DNA of 64,000 bases from Streptomyces sp. NBC_01669 (GTDB lineage Bacteria; Actinomycetota; Actinomycetes; Streptomycetales; Streptomycetaceae), in assembly GCF_026339735.1 (NCBI RefSeq), contig NZ_JAPEQG010000001.1:5704001-5768000 (forward strand), given 5' to 3'. Positions within the stretch are counted from its first letter, which is position 1. Each line of letters starts with the position of its first letter. The position numbers were made by a program, and so were the translations under genes. The notes under the pieces were generated by a model. That model was not told where the DNA came from and made no database searches. It worked only from the letters and a program-made list of their open reading frames with translations. This document shows, one piece after another, positions 17,051 through 26,074 of this stretch.

Positions 17051-17915
17051 GGTCACCGAGGTCTCCAGGGCCGTCGAGGTTCCCGATGCGGTGTTCGTCG
17101 AGCGGTCGAGGCTGGTCGAAGGGGTTCGTGCGTACGGACTGATTGTCGCGATGTGGCTGCGGTCGACGATGGCGTACCGTGCCTCGTTCGCCATGACGGC
17201 GTTCGGGAACTTCGCGGCGACGGGCTTCGACTTCGTCGCGATCCTGCTGATGTTCGCGCACGTCGACGAGTTGGGCGGCTACACGCTGCCGGAGATCGCC
17301 CTGTTGTACGGGGCTTCGGGCACCGCGTTCGGGCTGGCCGATCTGGTGCTGGGGTCGATGGACCGGCTGGGCCGCCGGGTCCGGGACGGCACGCTGGACA
17401 CGCTGCTGGTGCGCCCGGTTCCGGTACTGGCCCAGGTGGCGGCGGACCGGTTCGCGCTGCGCAGGCTGGGGCGGATCACGCAGGGGCTGCTGGTGCTCGG
17501 TTACGGGCTGGCGGTGCTGGACATCGCGTGGACGCCGCTGAAGGTGGTGATGATCCCGCTGATGCTGCTGAGCGGGGCGGCGATCTTCGGCGCGGTGTTC
17601 GTGGGCGGGGCGGCCTTCCAGTTCTTCGCGCAGGACGCGGCGGAGGTGCAGAACTCCTTCACGTACGGGGGGAACACGCTGCTGCAGTACCCGCCGACGG
17701 TCTTCGCGAAGGATCTGGTGCGCGGGGTGACGTTCGTGGTGCCGCTGGCCTTCGTGAACTGGCTGCCCACGCTGTATGTGCTGGGCCGGGAGTACCCGCT
17801 GGGGCTGCCGGAGTGGGTGGCGTTCCTGCCGCCGGTGGTGGCGGGGGTGTGCTGGGGGCTCGCGGGTGCGGCGTGGCGGGCGGGGCTGCGCTCGTACCGG
17901 AGCACGGGCAACTGA
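17043..17915 (+). CDS. ABC-2 type transporter permease, subunit 2
   Basis: 290 residues, six membrane segments, second half of the heteromeric permease. The DGTLDTLLVRPVPVLAQ loop parallels GDVAVDLYRPVDLQ in subunit 1, showing the two are paralogues. GTG 17043 overlaps the previous gene by 8 nt, implying coupled translation. The ATP-binding partner follows 24 nt downstream. Confidence 0.82.
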   Translation: MAEVTEVSRAVEVPDAVFVERSRLVEGVRAYGLIVAMWLRSTMAYRASFAMTAFGNFAATGFDFVAILLMFAHVDELGGYTLPEIALLYGASGTAFGLADLVLGSMDRLGRRVRDGTLDTLLVRPVPVLAQVAADRFALRRLGRITQGLLVLGYGLAVLDIAWTPLKVVMIPLMLLSGAAIFGAVFVGGAAFQFFAQDAAEVQNSFTYGGNTLLQYPPTVFAKDLVRGVTFVVPLAFVNWLPTLYVLGREYPLGLPEWVAFLPPVVAGVCWGLAGAAWRAGLRSYRSTGN

Positions 17916-17939
17916 GGACGAGCGGAGCGAGGTCGGGGC

Positions 17940-18920
17940 ATGGCTACGGGTACGGGTTTCATCGAGCTCGACGGTGTCGAGAAGGTCTTCGAGGTGCGCC
18001 GCAGGACGGGTTTCCTGCGCAGCGAGCGGCGCGAGGTCCGCGCGGTCGACGGGATCGGCTTCCGGGTGGAGCGCGGCGAGATGGTCGGCTACATCGGTCC
18101 GAACGGCGCGGGCAAGTCGACCACCATCAAGATGCTGACGGGCATCCTCACTCCGAGCGGCGGGCGGCTACGGGTCGCCGGCATCGACCCTTCCAGGGAG
18201 CGTACGAGGCTGGCGCACCGGATCGGTGTGGTCTTCGGCCAGCGCACCACACTCTGGTGGGATCTGCCGCTGCGCGACTCGTACCGGCTGGTGCACCGGA
18301 TGTACCGGGTCCCTGACGCCCGGTTCCGGGAGAACCTGGAACGCTGTGTCGAACTCCTGGATCTGGGAGCGCTGTTGGATGTGCCGGTGCGGCAGTTGTC
18401 GCTCGGGCAGCGGATGCGCGGCGACATTGCGGCGGCACTGCTGCACGACCCGGAGGTGCTGTATCTGGACGAGCCGACGATCGGTCTGGATGTGGTCTCC
18501 AAGGCCAAGGTCCGTGGATTTCTCCGGGACCTGAATGCCGAGCGGGGTACGACGGTGCTGCTCACCACTCATGATCTGACGGACATCGAGCAGCTCTGCC
18601 GGCGGGTGATGGTGATCGACCACGGCCGCCTGATGTACGACGGTGCGCTCGCAGGGCTGCATGAAGTCGGCGAGAGCGAGCGCACGCTGGTCGTGGACCT
18701 GGAGCGCGAACTCCCGCCGATCCGCCTGGAGTCGGAGCCTTCGGTGCGTACGGTGAAGGTGGAGGGGCCGAGACAGTGGCTGGCCTTTCCGGCGTCGGGT
18801 TCGGCGGCTCCGCTGGTGGCGCGGATCGCTGCGGAGTATCCGCTGGTGGATCTCTCGGTGCGGGAGCCGGACATCGAGGCCGTGATCGCGAAGATGTACG
18901 CATCGGCCGAGGCGCGTTAG
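17940..18920 (+). CDS. ABC transporter ATP-binding protein
   Basis: 326 residues. Walker A GPNGAGKST (53-61), signature LSLGQ (153-157), Walker B LYLDEP (174-179) and H-loop H211 are all intact. The signature LSLGQRMRGD and the extended C-terminal domain are typical of exporters paired with ABC-2 permeases. It completes the three-gene operon. The last codons (GAGGCGCGTTAG) form the first copy of a 16-bp tandem repeat running past the stop. Confidence 0.92.
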   Translation: MATGTGFIELDGVEKVFEVRRRTGFLRSERREVRAVDGIGFRVERGEMVGYIGPNGAGKSTTIKMLTGILTPSGGRLRVAGIDPSRERTRLAHRIGVVFGQRTTLWWDLPLRDSYRLVHRMYRVPDARFRENLERCVELLDLGALLDVPVRQLSLGQRMRGDIAAALLHDPEVLYLDEPTIGLDVVSKAKVRGFLRDLNAERGTTVLLTTHDLTDIEQLCRRVMVIDHGRLMYDGALAGLHEVGESERTLVVDLERELPPIRLESEPSVRTVKVEGPRQWLAFPASGSAAPLVARIAAEYPLVDLSVREPDIEAVIAKMYASAEAR

Positions 18921-18986
18921 ATCCGAGGCGCGGTGGGTCCGAGGCGCGTTAGATCCGAGGCGCGGTGGGTCCGAGGCGCGGTGGAT
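18907..18986 (+). repeat. Five copies of a 16-bp tandem repeat across a stop codon
   Basis: Units at 18907, 18923, 18939, 18955 and 18971, each beginning CCGAGGCGCG. Copies 1 and 3 (CCGAGGCGCGTTAGAT) are identical and so are copies 2 and 4 (CCGAGGCGCGGTGGGT), so a 32-bp block has been duplicated. Copy 1 contains the stop codon of the ABC ATPase gene. Confidence 0.95.
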
Positions 18987-19024
18987 CGGTGACGTGAGCG
19001 GGCGCGTTCAATAGGCTGCGCGGT

Positions 19025-19699
19025 ATGACGAGTGAACTTCCCGACATGCGTGCTTCCGATGCCGAGCGTGAACGAATTGCCGAGGTCCTGCGCGAGGCGG
19101 TGGCGGAGGGCCGCCTGCAGATGGAGGAGTTCGAGCAGCGGCTCGATGCGGCCTACAAGGCGCGTACGCATGGGGAGTTGGAGCCACTGATCCGCGATCT
19201 TCCGGCACCGGGCGGTGCGGTGGCGCCGGTGCGTGCGGGCAGCGCGCCCGCACGCACGGGTTCGGCGGGCGTCGACTGGGCGGAACGTATCGGCGGTCCC
19301 GCCACGTCGAAGGGCGCGTTCGCCATCTGGGGTGGGTTCGGGCGCAAGGGTAGGTGGACGGTGGGCCGGACGTTCACCGCGTTCACGATGTGGGGCGGAG
19401 GCGAGATCGATCTGCGCGAGGCCCGTTTCGAGGACCGCGAGGTCGTCATCCGCTGTTTCACGATCATGGGTGGGATGCGCGTGACGGTCCCACCGGAGCT
19501 GAATGTCGAGGTCAGGGGCATCGGCGTCATGGGGGGCTTCGGGGACCGGGCGACGGGCGAGGGCGTCCCCTCGCCGAGCTCGCCGCGGGTGCGGATCACC
19601 GGGTTCGCGTTGATGGGCGGGGTCGGTGTGGAGCGCAAGCGGACGAAGGCGGACAAGGAGCGGGCCCGGCAGCTGAAGAAGGGGCCCGGGGACGCATGA
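19025..19699 (+). CDS. DUF1707 and LiaF-like domain protein
   Basis: 224 residues. Residues 7-60 (MRASDAERERIAEVLREAVAEGRL...EFEQRLDAAYKA) are the DUF1707 domain. A flexible Ala/Gly linker follows, then repeated beta strands around FTIMGGMRVTVPPELNVEVRG, resembling the LiaF/YvqF cell-wall-response C-terminal domain. No membrane segment is seen. In Firmicutes the LiaF domain modulates envelope-stress signalling; here the role is inferred only. ATG 19025 follows TAGGCT by 7 nt, a leaderless start. Confidence 0.8.
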   Translation: MTSELPDMRASDAERERIAEVLREAVAEGRLQMEEFEQRLDAAYKARTHGELEPLIRDLPAPGGAVAPVRAGSAPARTGSAGVDWAERIGGPATSKGAFAIWGGFGRKGRWTVGRTFTAFTMWGGGEIDLREARFEDREVVIRCFTIMGGMRVTVPPELNVEVRGIGVMGGFGDRATGEGVPSPSSPRVRITGFALMGGVGVERKRTKADKERARQLKKGPGDA

Positions 19700-19725
19700 G
19701 CCCGTCCGGCGCTTGAGGTCGCGGC

Positions 19726-19752
19726 GGACGCACCGCCCACCGCGTCCTTTTT
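19726..19752. terminator. Terminator between the DUF1707 and SGNH genes
   Basis: GGACGC (19726-19731) pairs with GCGTCC (19742-19747), followed by TTTTT. It lies between convergent genes, 2 nt from the SGNH stop. Confidence 0.75.
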
Positions 19753-19754
19753 CC

Positions 19755-20996
19755 TCAGAGCTGGTCGGACACCGGAGCCTCCTGGTGCAGGCTCCGCAGG
19801 TCCACCTGCTGACCCAGCTGCAGATATCCGGCGTCGTTGAGATGCAGATGGTCGCCGCAGTCGTAGGCCGGGCGGAGCCGGCCGGGTCGGTACGGGTCGC
19901 GTGCCGCCCGGTCGAAGTCGACGACCTCGTCGAAGACGCCGCCTGCCCGGATCAGCTCGTTGACCCGCATCCGTACGGCGTCCCGCTCGGGTGTCCAGGT
20001 GGGGTACCCCTCGTACGGCATCAGAGTTGCCCCGACGACCCGCAGCCCGCGCGCGTGGGCGCGTTCCGTCATGGCCTTCAGGCCGTCCACGATGTGCTGC
20101 GGGTCCTGCTCCTGCGGGAACTGCTGCACGTCGTTGATGCCGAGGGCGATGATGACGGTCTTCACGCCGGCGACGCCCAGTACATCGCGGTCGAAGCGGG
20201 CGAGCGCCCGCTGACCGCGGCCCTGGCCGTCGCGCAGGATGCGGTTGCCGGCGATGCCCTGGTTGACGACCGCGTAGCGCCCGCGCAGCCGGTCGGCGAG
20301 GACGTCGGTCCAGCGGCCGTTGGCGTCGAGGGCGGAGCCGGTGCCTGCGGTGAGCGAGTCGCCGATGGCGACGACAGCTCCGGCGGAGGAGGCGTTGCGG
20401 ACGTCCACTGCGGTGAGGTAGCGCCACACGTTGGTCTGCCGGGTACCGCGCTCGTCCGCGAGGTACGAGGTCTGGTGGCTGTTCGGGTGGACGGTGACGG
20501 GTCCCTCGGCGGTGGGTGTGCGGAGGGTGACGACGAGATCGGAGTCGGCGTCGACGGGGACGACGGCCGGGTCGCTGACGACCTGTCCGCCCGCGGCGAC
20601 GGTGACGGAGGGGGCGCCGCGGAAGGAGACGGGACGGGTGTTCACCGTGGCCCGGTCGACGAGCAGAGGGCGCGTACCGAAGAGGTTGGAGAGGGTGATG
20701 CGGGCCGCGTCGCCGCCGATGCTGGTGTGGACGACGTTACGGATGGTGCGCCGGGTGAGGTCGTGGCCGGGGTACGGGTCCGTCACCCCGGCCACGGGTG
20801 CCCCGGCCCAGGTGGCGACCCAGACGCCGGTGGAGTGGGCGGGCTCGGCGGGCGGGCGGGCCGCCGGCTGCGCGCCGACCTGTTGCGACCCGGCACCGGA
20901 GAACAGCGCGGACCCGGCGTACGCCGTGAACGCGGCAAGCGCGGCGGTGCCCGCCACGAGGGCGATGAGCAGGGCGGTTCCCTGGCGCCTGGGCAT
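19755..20996 (-). CDS. Secreted SGNH/GDSL hydrolase
   Basis: 413 residues. The N-terminus has a signal peptide or anchor (ALLIALVAGTAALAAFTAYAG). A beta-rich domain precedes the SGNH core. Block I is AIGDSLTAG with S214, block III carries ALGINDVQ, and block V is DHLHLNDAG near the C-terminus with the catalytic Asp and His. This arrangement matches secreted streptomycete esterases/lipases. Substrate (acyl ester, possibly polysaccharide or lipid) is not determined. It is divergent from the DUF445 gene. Confidence 0.87.
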   Translation of the reverse strand: MPRRQGTALLIALVAGTAALAAFTAYAGSALFSGAGSQQVGAQPAARPPAEPAHSTGVWVATWAGAPVAGVTDPYPGHDLTRRTIRNVVHTSIGGDAARITLSNLFGTRPLLVDRATVNTRPVSFRGAPSVTVAAGGQVVSDPAVVPVDADSDLVVTLRTPTAEGPVTVHPNSHQTSYLADERGTRQTNVWRYLTAVDVRNASSAGAVVAIGDSLTAGTGSALDANGRWTDVLADRLRGRYAVVNQGIAGNRILRDGQGRGQRALARFDRDVLGVAGVKTVIIALGINDVQQFPQEQDPQHIVDGLKAMTERAHARGLRVVGATLMPYEGYPTWTPERDAVRMRVNELIRAGGVFDEVVDFDRAARDPYRPGRLRPAYDCGDHLHLNDAGYLQLGQQVDLRSLHQEAPVSDQL

Positions 20997-21148
20997 CGGC
21001 GGGGTGTCTCCTCGTGGTGATGGGGGTTGGTCTCATGATGGGGCACAGTGCCGGGAACTCGACATGCGGCCCGGGAGTACGTCAGGTAAGGACAATGCGT
21101 ACGGGGCACCGGGGGCGATGCGTACGCGGACGCGGACGGGTGGAGCGG

Positions 21149-22543
21149 ATGGAACGGATCGAACGGACCAGGTCGGGCGAGCCGGGCGGCGGACCGGCCG
21201 AGCCCGCACAGGCACGTGGCGGCGCGGACGGGAGCTCCGGCACCGCAGCCTCCGCTCCCGCACGCCCCGCCCCCCTCGCCTCCTTCGCGTACACGGCCGC
21301 GGACGAGGAGAAGCGGCGTGGTGTGCGCCATATGAAGACCACGGCCACGGGCCTCCTTCTGCTCGTCGCGCTCGTGTACGTCCTCGCCACCTGGGCGAAG
21401 AACGCGGGTGTGGGCGGCTGGCCGGGCTTCGTCGCCGCGGCCGCCGAGGCGGGGATGGTGGGTGCGCTGGCCGACTGGTTCGCCGTCACGGCGCTGTTCA
21501 AGCGTCCGCTCGGCCTGCCGATCCCGCACACCGCCATCATCCCCACCAAGAAGGACCAGCTCGGGGCCTCTCTGGGTTCCTTCGTCGGGGAGAATTTTCT
21601 TTCGGGTGATGTCGTGCGCGGCCGGATCCAGGCGCTGGGCATCGGCGGCCGGCTCGGTGCCTGGCTGGCGGAGCCGGACCACGCCGACCGGGTCACCGCC
21701 GAGCTGGCGACCGCGCTGCGCGGCGCGCTGACGGTCCTGCGGGACTCGGACGTGCAGGCCGTGGTGGCTGAGGCGATCACCCGGCGGGCGAACGCGGCGG
21801 AGATCGGCCCCGGCCTCGGGAAGATGCTGGAGAAGATCGTCGCCGACGGCGGCCACCGCCGGGTCGTGGACCTGATCTGTGTACGTGCGCACGACTGGCT
21901 GGTGCTGCACGGCGACTCCGTGATGGACGCGGTGCAGGGCGGGGCGCCGGGGTGGACGCCGCGGTTCGTCGACAAGCGGGTGGGGGAGCGGGTCTACAAG
22001 GAGCTGCTGCGCTTCGTGACGGAGGTGCGGGACATGCCGGGGCATCCGGCGCGCGCCTCGATCGACACGTTCCTGACGGACTTCGCAGCCGACCTCCAGA
22101 CCGACTCGGACACCCGGGCGCGGGTGGAGCGGCTGAAGACGGAGATCCTGGGGCGCGCCGAGGTCCAGGACGTCATCGCGTCGGCCTGGGCGTCGGTACG
22201 CACGATGATCATCACGGCGGCGGAGGACGAGCAGAGCGAGCTGCGGCTGCGGGCGCGCGCCTCGCTGTTGACGTTCGGCGCGCGGCTGGCGACGGACGGG
22301 CGGATGCAGACCAAGCTGGAGGGCTGGCTGGAGGACGCGGCGGTGTATGTCGTCACGAGGTACCGCACGGAGATCACCTCGCTGATCAGTGACACGGTCG
22401 CGAGCTGGGACGCGGACCAGACGTCGAAGAAGATCGAGGCGCACATCGGCCGTGACCTGCAGTTCATCAGGATCAATGGCACGGTGGTGGGTGCCCTGGC
22501 GGGCCTGCTGATCTACACGGTGTCGCGGGCGTTCGGCGCGTGA
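21149..22543 (+). CDS. DUF445 membrane-associated protein
   Basis: About 464 residues. After a disordered N-terminus come the DUF445 features: ADEEKRRGVRHMK, an N-terminal membrane helix (TTATGLLLLVALVYVLATW), the segment GALADWFAVTALFKRPLGLPIPHTAIIPTKKDQLG, a long helical middle and a C-terminal membrane helix (VVGALAGLLIYTVSRAFG). Function is unknown. The start is uncertain: ATG 21149, GTG 21140 or an ATG later in the disordered part could be used. Confidence 0.8.
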   Translation: MERIERTRSGEPGGGPAEPAQARGGADGSSGTAASAPARPAPLASFAYTAADEEKRRGVRHMKTTATGLLLLVALVYVLATWAKNAGVGGWPGFVAAAAEAGMVGALADWFAVTALFKRPLGLPIPHTAIIPTKKDQLGASLGSFVGENFLSGDVVRGRIQALGIGGRLGAWLAEPDHADRVTAELATALRGALTVLRDSDVQAVVAEAITRRANAAEIGPGLGKMLEKIVADGGHRRVVDLICVRAHDWLVLHGDSVMDAVQGGAPGWTPRFVDKRVGERVYKELLRFVTEVRDMPGHPARASIDTFLTDFAADLQTDSDTRARVERLKTEILGRAEVQDVIASAWASVRTMIITAAEDEQSELRLRARASLLTFGARLATDGRMQTKLEGWLEDAAVYVVTRYRTEITSLISDTVASWDADQTSKKIEAHIGRDLQFIRINGTVVGALAGLLIYTVSRAFGA

Positions 22544-22564
22544 GCGACGTCCCCCGGTGAGGGT

Positions 22565-22604
22565 CCGGGTGCGTACCCGTCCTGTCGTACGGGTACGCAC
22601 CCGG
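22565..22604 (+). terminator. Terminator after the DUF445 gene
   Basis: A perfect 15-bp stem (22565-22579 with 22590-22604) and a 10-base loop, 21 nt after the stop. There is no U-run. Confidence 0.8.
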
Positions 22605-22686
22605 CCTCTTACGCGGGGGAGTGCTCTTGAATACGGACGCCGACGCGCCCGCGTTCAGTGCGCTGCGGGCCGGCGGGAGAAATTTC

Positions 22687-22989
22687 TCAGGCGGCGCGGC
22701 GGGTGACCGCCCATGACGCGGCGGCGACGGTGCCCGCCACGGTGAAGACGGCGGGCCAGGCGCCGAGCTTCTTGGCCAGCGGGTGTGATCCGGCGAACGC
22801 GGCGACGTACGCCGTGGTCAGAGCGGTGGCCGCACGCGGTCCGGCCTGTCGGTTCCACTCGTACGCGGCGACCGTGCCCGCTGCGGCGAGCGCGACCCCA
22901 CCGAGCGGCCGCTTCTTGGTCCACCGCGCGACCGCGTACCCGCCGACGAGTCCGCTCGCCGCCACTGCCGCCGTAGGAACCTTTGCCAT
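22687..22989 (-). CDS. Small membrane protein, function unknown
   Basis: 100 residues, Ala-rich, with three or four short hydrophobic stretches (AAVAASGLVGGYAVARW, GGVALAAAGTVAAYEW, AATALTTAYVAAFAG, VFTVAGTVAAASWAV). ATG 22989 with GAAGGTGG upstream is preferred over longer in-frame starts. It is transcribed away from the MFS-tetR operon, with the long dyad at 23074-23128 about 90 nt upstream of its start. I do not recognise a family. Confidence 0.65.
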   Translation of the reverse strand: MAKVPTAAVAASGLVGGYAVARWTKKRPLGGVALAAAGTVAAYEWNRQAGPRAATALTTAYVAAFAGSHPLAKKLGAWPAVFTVAGTVAAASWAVTRRAA

Positions 22990-23073
22990 CGCCGCCACCT
23001 TCGCCTTCTCGTGTCGTGGCTTCTTCGTGTGCTGTGGTCCGAGGCTAACGCGGCGCGTGGCGACCCGGGCTCC

Positions 23074-23128
23074 CCAGGGGGTGCACAAGCGTTTACCCTA
23101 GGAGGTGAACGTCTGTGCACCCCCCTGG
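23074..23128. promoter_or_regulatory. Nested dyad, candidate TetR operator
   Basis: Two inverted repeats share one centre (23100.5). The inner pair is GTTTACC (23091-23097) with GGTGAAC (23104-23110). The outer pair is GTGCACA (23081-23087) with TGTGCAC (23114-23120), and both spacers between inner and outer arms are 3 nt. The outer arms extend to CCAGGGG and CCCCCTGG with one extra C. The site ends 31 nt before the MFS start, in the region that would hold the promoter. Confidence 0.7.
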
Positions 23129-23159
23129 CTTCCACCGCCGAACACCCCACGGAGATCGC

Positions 23160-24662
23160 ATGCCCGCGGACACCTCTGCCCCCGACGGGTCGGCCGCCCT
23201 GACCCCGGCCCCGCACCACCCCCGTTTCGCCGTGGGCGTCCTCGCCTTCTGCGGGGTCGTCGTCGCGGTCATGCAGACGATCGTCGTCCCGCTCCTCCCG
23301 CACATCCCGGCCCTCACCGGCGCGACCCCCGCCGCCGCGAGCTGGCTGGTCACCGTCACCCTTCTCACCGGCGCCGTCTTCACGCCCGTCCTGGGCCGGG
23401 TCGGCGACATGTACGGCAAGCGGCGGGTGCTCGTCGCCTCGCTCGCGGTGCTGGTCATCGGTTCCGTGTTGTGCGCGGTGAGCTCCCACATCGGCGTGCT
23501 GATCACCGGCCGCGCCCTCCAGGGCGCCGCGCTCGCCGTCGTACCGCTGGGCATCAGCATCCTGCGTGACGAACTCCCGCCCGAGCGGGTCCTCTCCGCG
23601 GTCGCCCTGATGAGTTCGACGCTCGGCATCGGTGCGGCCGTCGGGCTGCCGGTCGCCGCGCTCGTCGTCGAGAACTTCGACTGGCACACCATGTTCTGGG
23701 TGTCGGGCGTGATCGGCCTCATCGACATCGTGCTGGTGCTCTGCTGTGTTCCCGAGTCCCCGCTGCGCACCCGCGGCCGCTTCGACGCCGTCGGCGCGCT
23801 CGGGCTGTCCGCGGCGCTGGTCTGTCTGCTGCTCGCGGTGACGCAGGGCGCCGACTGGGGCTGGACGTCCGCCCGCACGGTCGGACTGCTCGTCGGCGCC
23901 GTCGTGGTGGCGCTGCTCTGGGGCGCGTACGAGCTCCGCGTGACGACGCCCATGGTCGACCTGCGGGTCTCGGCCCGCCCGGCCGTCCTGCTGACCAACG
24001 TCGCCGCCTTGCTGATCGGCTTCGCCTTCTACGCGAACTCCCTGGTCACCGCGCAGATGGTGCAGGAGCCGAAGGCGACAGGTTACGGGCTCGGTGCCTC
24101 GCTCGTCGTCAGCGGACTGTGCCTGCTGCCGGGCGGCGTGTCGATGGTGGTGCTCTCGCCGGTCTCGGCCCGGATCTCCGCACGGTACGGACCGAAGGTC
24201 AGCCTGATGCTGGCGGCCGCGATCATCGCCGTCGGCTATGTGGTGCGCTACTTCACCAGCCACAGCCTGTGGCTGATCATCGCCGGTGCGACGGTCGTCG
24301 CGTCGGGCACGGCCATCGCGTACTCGGCGCTGCCCGCGCTGGTGATGCGCGGGGTTCCGGTCAGCGAGACGGGCGCGGCCAACGGTCTCAATACGCTGAT
24401 GAGATCGATCGGGCAGGCGTTCTGCAGCGCGACGGTGGCCGCCGTGCTGACCAACCTCACGTTCCGGGTGGGCGGCCGGACGGCTCCGACGCTCCACGCG
24501 TATCAGCTGGTCTTCCTGATCGCGGCGGGCGCGGCGCTGCTGGCGCTGACGGTCACGCTGTTCCTGCCCGGCCAGCGTACGGCCGGGGCGGGTACGGTCG
24601 GAGAGAGCCGCAGCGACCGCAGGGGCGGTGCGCGGACGATCACGATCGAGGAGGGCGCATGA
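23160..24662 (+). CDS. MFS drug/metabolite transporter (DHA2-like)
   Basis: 500 residues with about 14 membrane segments. Motif A is GRVGDMYGKRRVL, and motif C-like sequence lies around STLGIGAAVGLPVAALV, placing it with proton-driven multidrug exporters. ATG 23160 follows GGAG by 5 nt. The downstream tetR gene overlaps by 4 nt (ATGA), so exporter and regulator are one transcriptional unit under the dyad at 23074-23128. Drug or natural-product self-resistance is a reasonable guess. Confidence 0.88.
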   Translation: MPADTSAPDGSAALTPAPHHPRFAVGVLAFCGVVVAVMQTIVVPLLPHIPALTGATPAAASWLVTVTLLTGAVFTPVLGRVGDMYGKRRVLVASLAVLVIGSVLCAVSSHIGVLITGRALQGAALAVVPLGISILRDELPPERVLSAVALMSSTLGIGAAVGLPVAALVVENFDWHTMFWVSGVIGLIDIVLVLCCVPESPLRTRGRFDAVGALGLSAALVCLLLAVTQGADWGWTSARTVGLLVGAVVVALLWGAYELRVTTPMVDLRVSARPAVLLTNVAALLIGFAFYANSLVTAQMVQEPKATGYGLGASLVVSGLCLLPGGVSMVVLSPVSARISARYGPKVSLMLAAAIIAVGYVVRYFTSHSLWLIIAGATVVASGTAIAYSALPALVMRGVPVSETGAANGLNTLMRSIGQAFCSATVAAVLTNLTFRVGGRTAPTLHAYQLVFLIAAGAALLALTVTLFLPGQRTAGAGTVGESRSDRRGGARTITIEEGA

Positions 24663-25237
24663 CCGGCAGCCAGGCCACCGCTCCGGCTCCGGCCCCCACC
24701 GACCCCGGCTCGGGCCGGGACGCGATCCTGCGGGCGGCCCGGCGGGCGTTCACTCAGCGCCCGTACGCGGATGTGACCATCCGGGGCATCGCCGCCGACG
24801 CGGGAGTCAGCCCCTCCCTGGTGGTCAAGCACTTCGGCCGCAAGGAAGAACTCTTCAAGACGGTCGCCGACTTCGGCCCGGCTGCCGAGGAGCTCTTCGA
24901 CGCCCCGCTGGACGAGCTCGGCCGCCACATGGTGATCACGCTCGTGCGCCGCCGCCGCGAACAGCAGACGGATCCGCTCCTGCGCGTCGTGTTCTCCCTC
25001 GGCAACCGGGACGAACGGTCGCTGCTGCGCGACCGCTTCCACGAACAGGTCACCGAGGCACTGACCGCCCGCCTCCCCGGCCACGAACGCGCCCTGCGCG
25101 CCGAACTGATCGCCGGCCACCTCCTCGGCCTCGGCGCCACCCTGAGCCTGCACCGTGAGGGCGCGGGTGCACTGGCCACCCCCGAACACCTCGCGGACCT
25201 GTACGCGCCCGCGCTCCAGACCCTGATCACGGGCTGA
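24659..25237 (+). CDS. TetR-family transcriptional regulator
   Basis: 192 residues. The N-terminal helix-turn-helix reads GRDAILRAARRAFTQRPYADVTIRGIAADAGVSPSLVVKHFGRKEELF, a full TetR_N signature, followed by an all-helical ligand domain. GAGGAGGGCGC precedes ATG 24659, which lies inside the exporter stop (ATGA). It most likely represses its own operon by binding the upstream dyad until a ligand exported by the MFS protein is present. Confidence 0.92.
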   Translation: MTGSQATAPAPAPTDPGSGRDAILRAARRAFTQRPYADVTIRGIAADAGVSPSLVVKHFGRKEELFKTVADFGPAAEELFDAPLDELGRHMVITLVRRRREQQTDPLLRVVFSLGNRDERSLLRDRFHEQVTEALTARLPGHERALRAELIAGHLLGLGATLSLHREGAGALATPEHLADLYAPALQTLITG

Positions 25238-25402
25238 GGGCGGCACGATCCGCCGGCGCGGTGTGCGTGGTCCCCGGCGCGCGGGACAGGACGTGCACCT
25301 GGACCGGCCGGGCGAACTGTGCGCGCAGATCGCGGAGTTCATGGCCCGCGCGGTGCGACCGACTGTGAGGTATGGTCTGGGCCAATCGGCGAGGGGGGCC
25401 TC

Positions 25403-25952
25403 ATGTCTGTCCATACGTTCACACGTGCCGCCGCAGCGCTGCCGCTGCTTCTGGGTGCGTTCCTGGTGGGCTGCAGCAGCGCCGACACGACGGAGGGGCC
25501 CGGCGGCGACGTCCCGTACGTGGCGCCGTCGGCGAACGCGGCAGCCGCGTCCAAGGCGGCCGAGGCGCACGCGGAAGCGGACGCCGAGGCGTCAGCCGCC
25601 GCGGAGGACGCCGCCGCATCCGGGACGCTCGCGACCAGGCCCGCACAGGTCCGCGACGCCTTCGCCACGCTCCAGGCCACCCTGGACGAGACCTGCACCC
25701 CCGGCGCGGGCGACTGCGGCTACGTCCTGGGCCGGGTCAATGACCAACTGATGGGCCTGGAAGCGTCGATGAAGGCGTACCCGAACGGCCCCGGTCACTT
25801 CAAGGAGCCCGTGGCGTGGTTGGCCGCCCTGCGCACGTCCATGTAAGGGCGACACCTCCACGGACAATCTGGAGAAGCACCGCTCCGAGCTGTTCGGCAC
25901 GCGCGACCGCATCAACACCTGGATGCAGGGCCACCCGGAGGACTACCGCTGA
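25403..25952 (+). pseudogene. Frameshifted lipoprotein gene
   Basis: The frame from ATG 25403 encodes a 147-residue lipoprotein (lipobox LVGC, then Ala/Glu-rich helix and a CTPGAGDCGYVLGRVNDQL domain) that ends LRTSM-TAA at 25846. Coding clearly continues in another frame to TGA 25950-25952 (GDTSTDNLEKHRSELF, then GTRDRINTWMQGHPEDYR). Removing the T at 25844 turns ATG-TAA-GGG into ATG-AAG-GGC and restores a continuous protein of about 182 residues. It is either a genuine single-base insertion or a sequencing error. The function is not recognised. Confidence 0.75.
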
Positions 25953-26074
25953 CGGGGCCGCGTCCCCCTCGCGCCCCGCCCCCGGGGAGAGGCCCTGGGT
26001 CGTGTCTTCACATGACCTTGCGTGATGGATCACGGTGAGGTGATACGTCGCCGTGAAGGCGGGCAGCAGCTGCC

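Noticed and set aside
16037..17194. Upstream extension of the PBP reading frame by more than 380 codons
   Set aside because: The extension overlaps the ABC permease genes antisense and lacks conserved sequence; MSDEP at 16036 is a normal class A PBP start.
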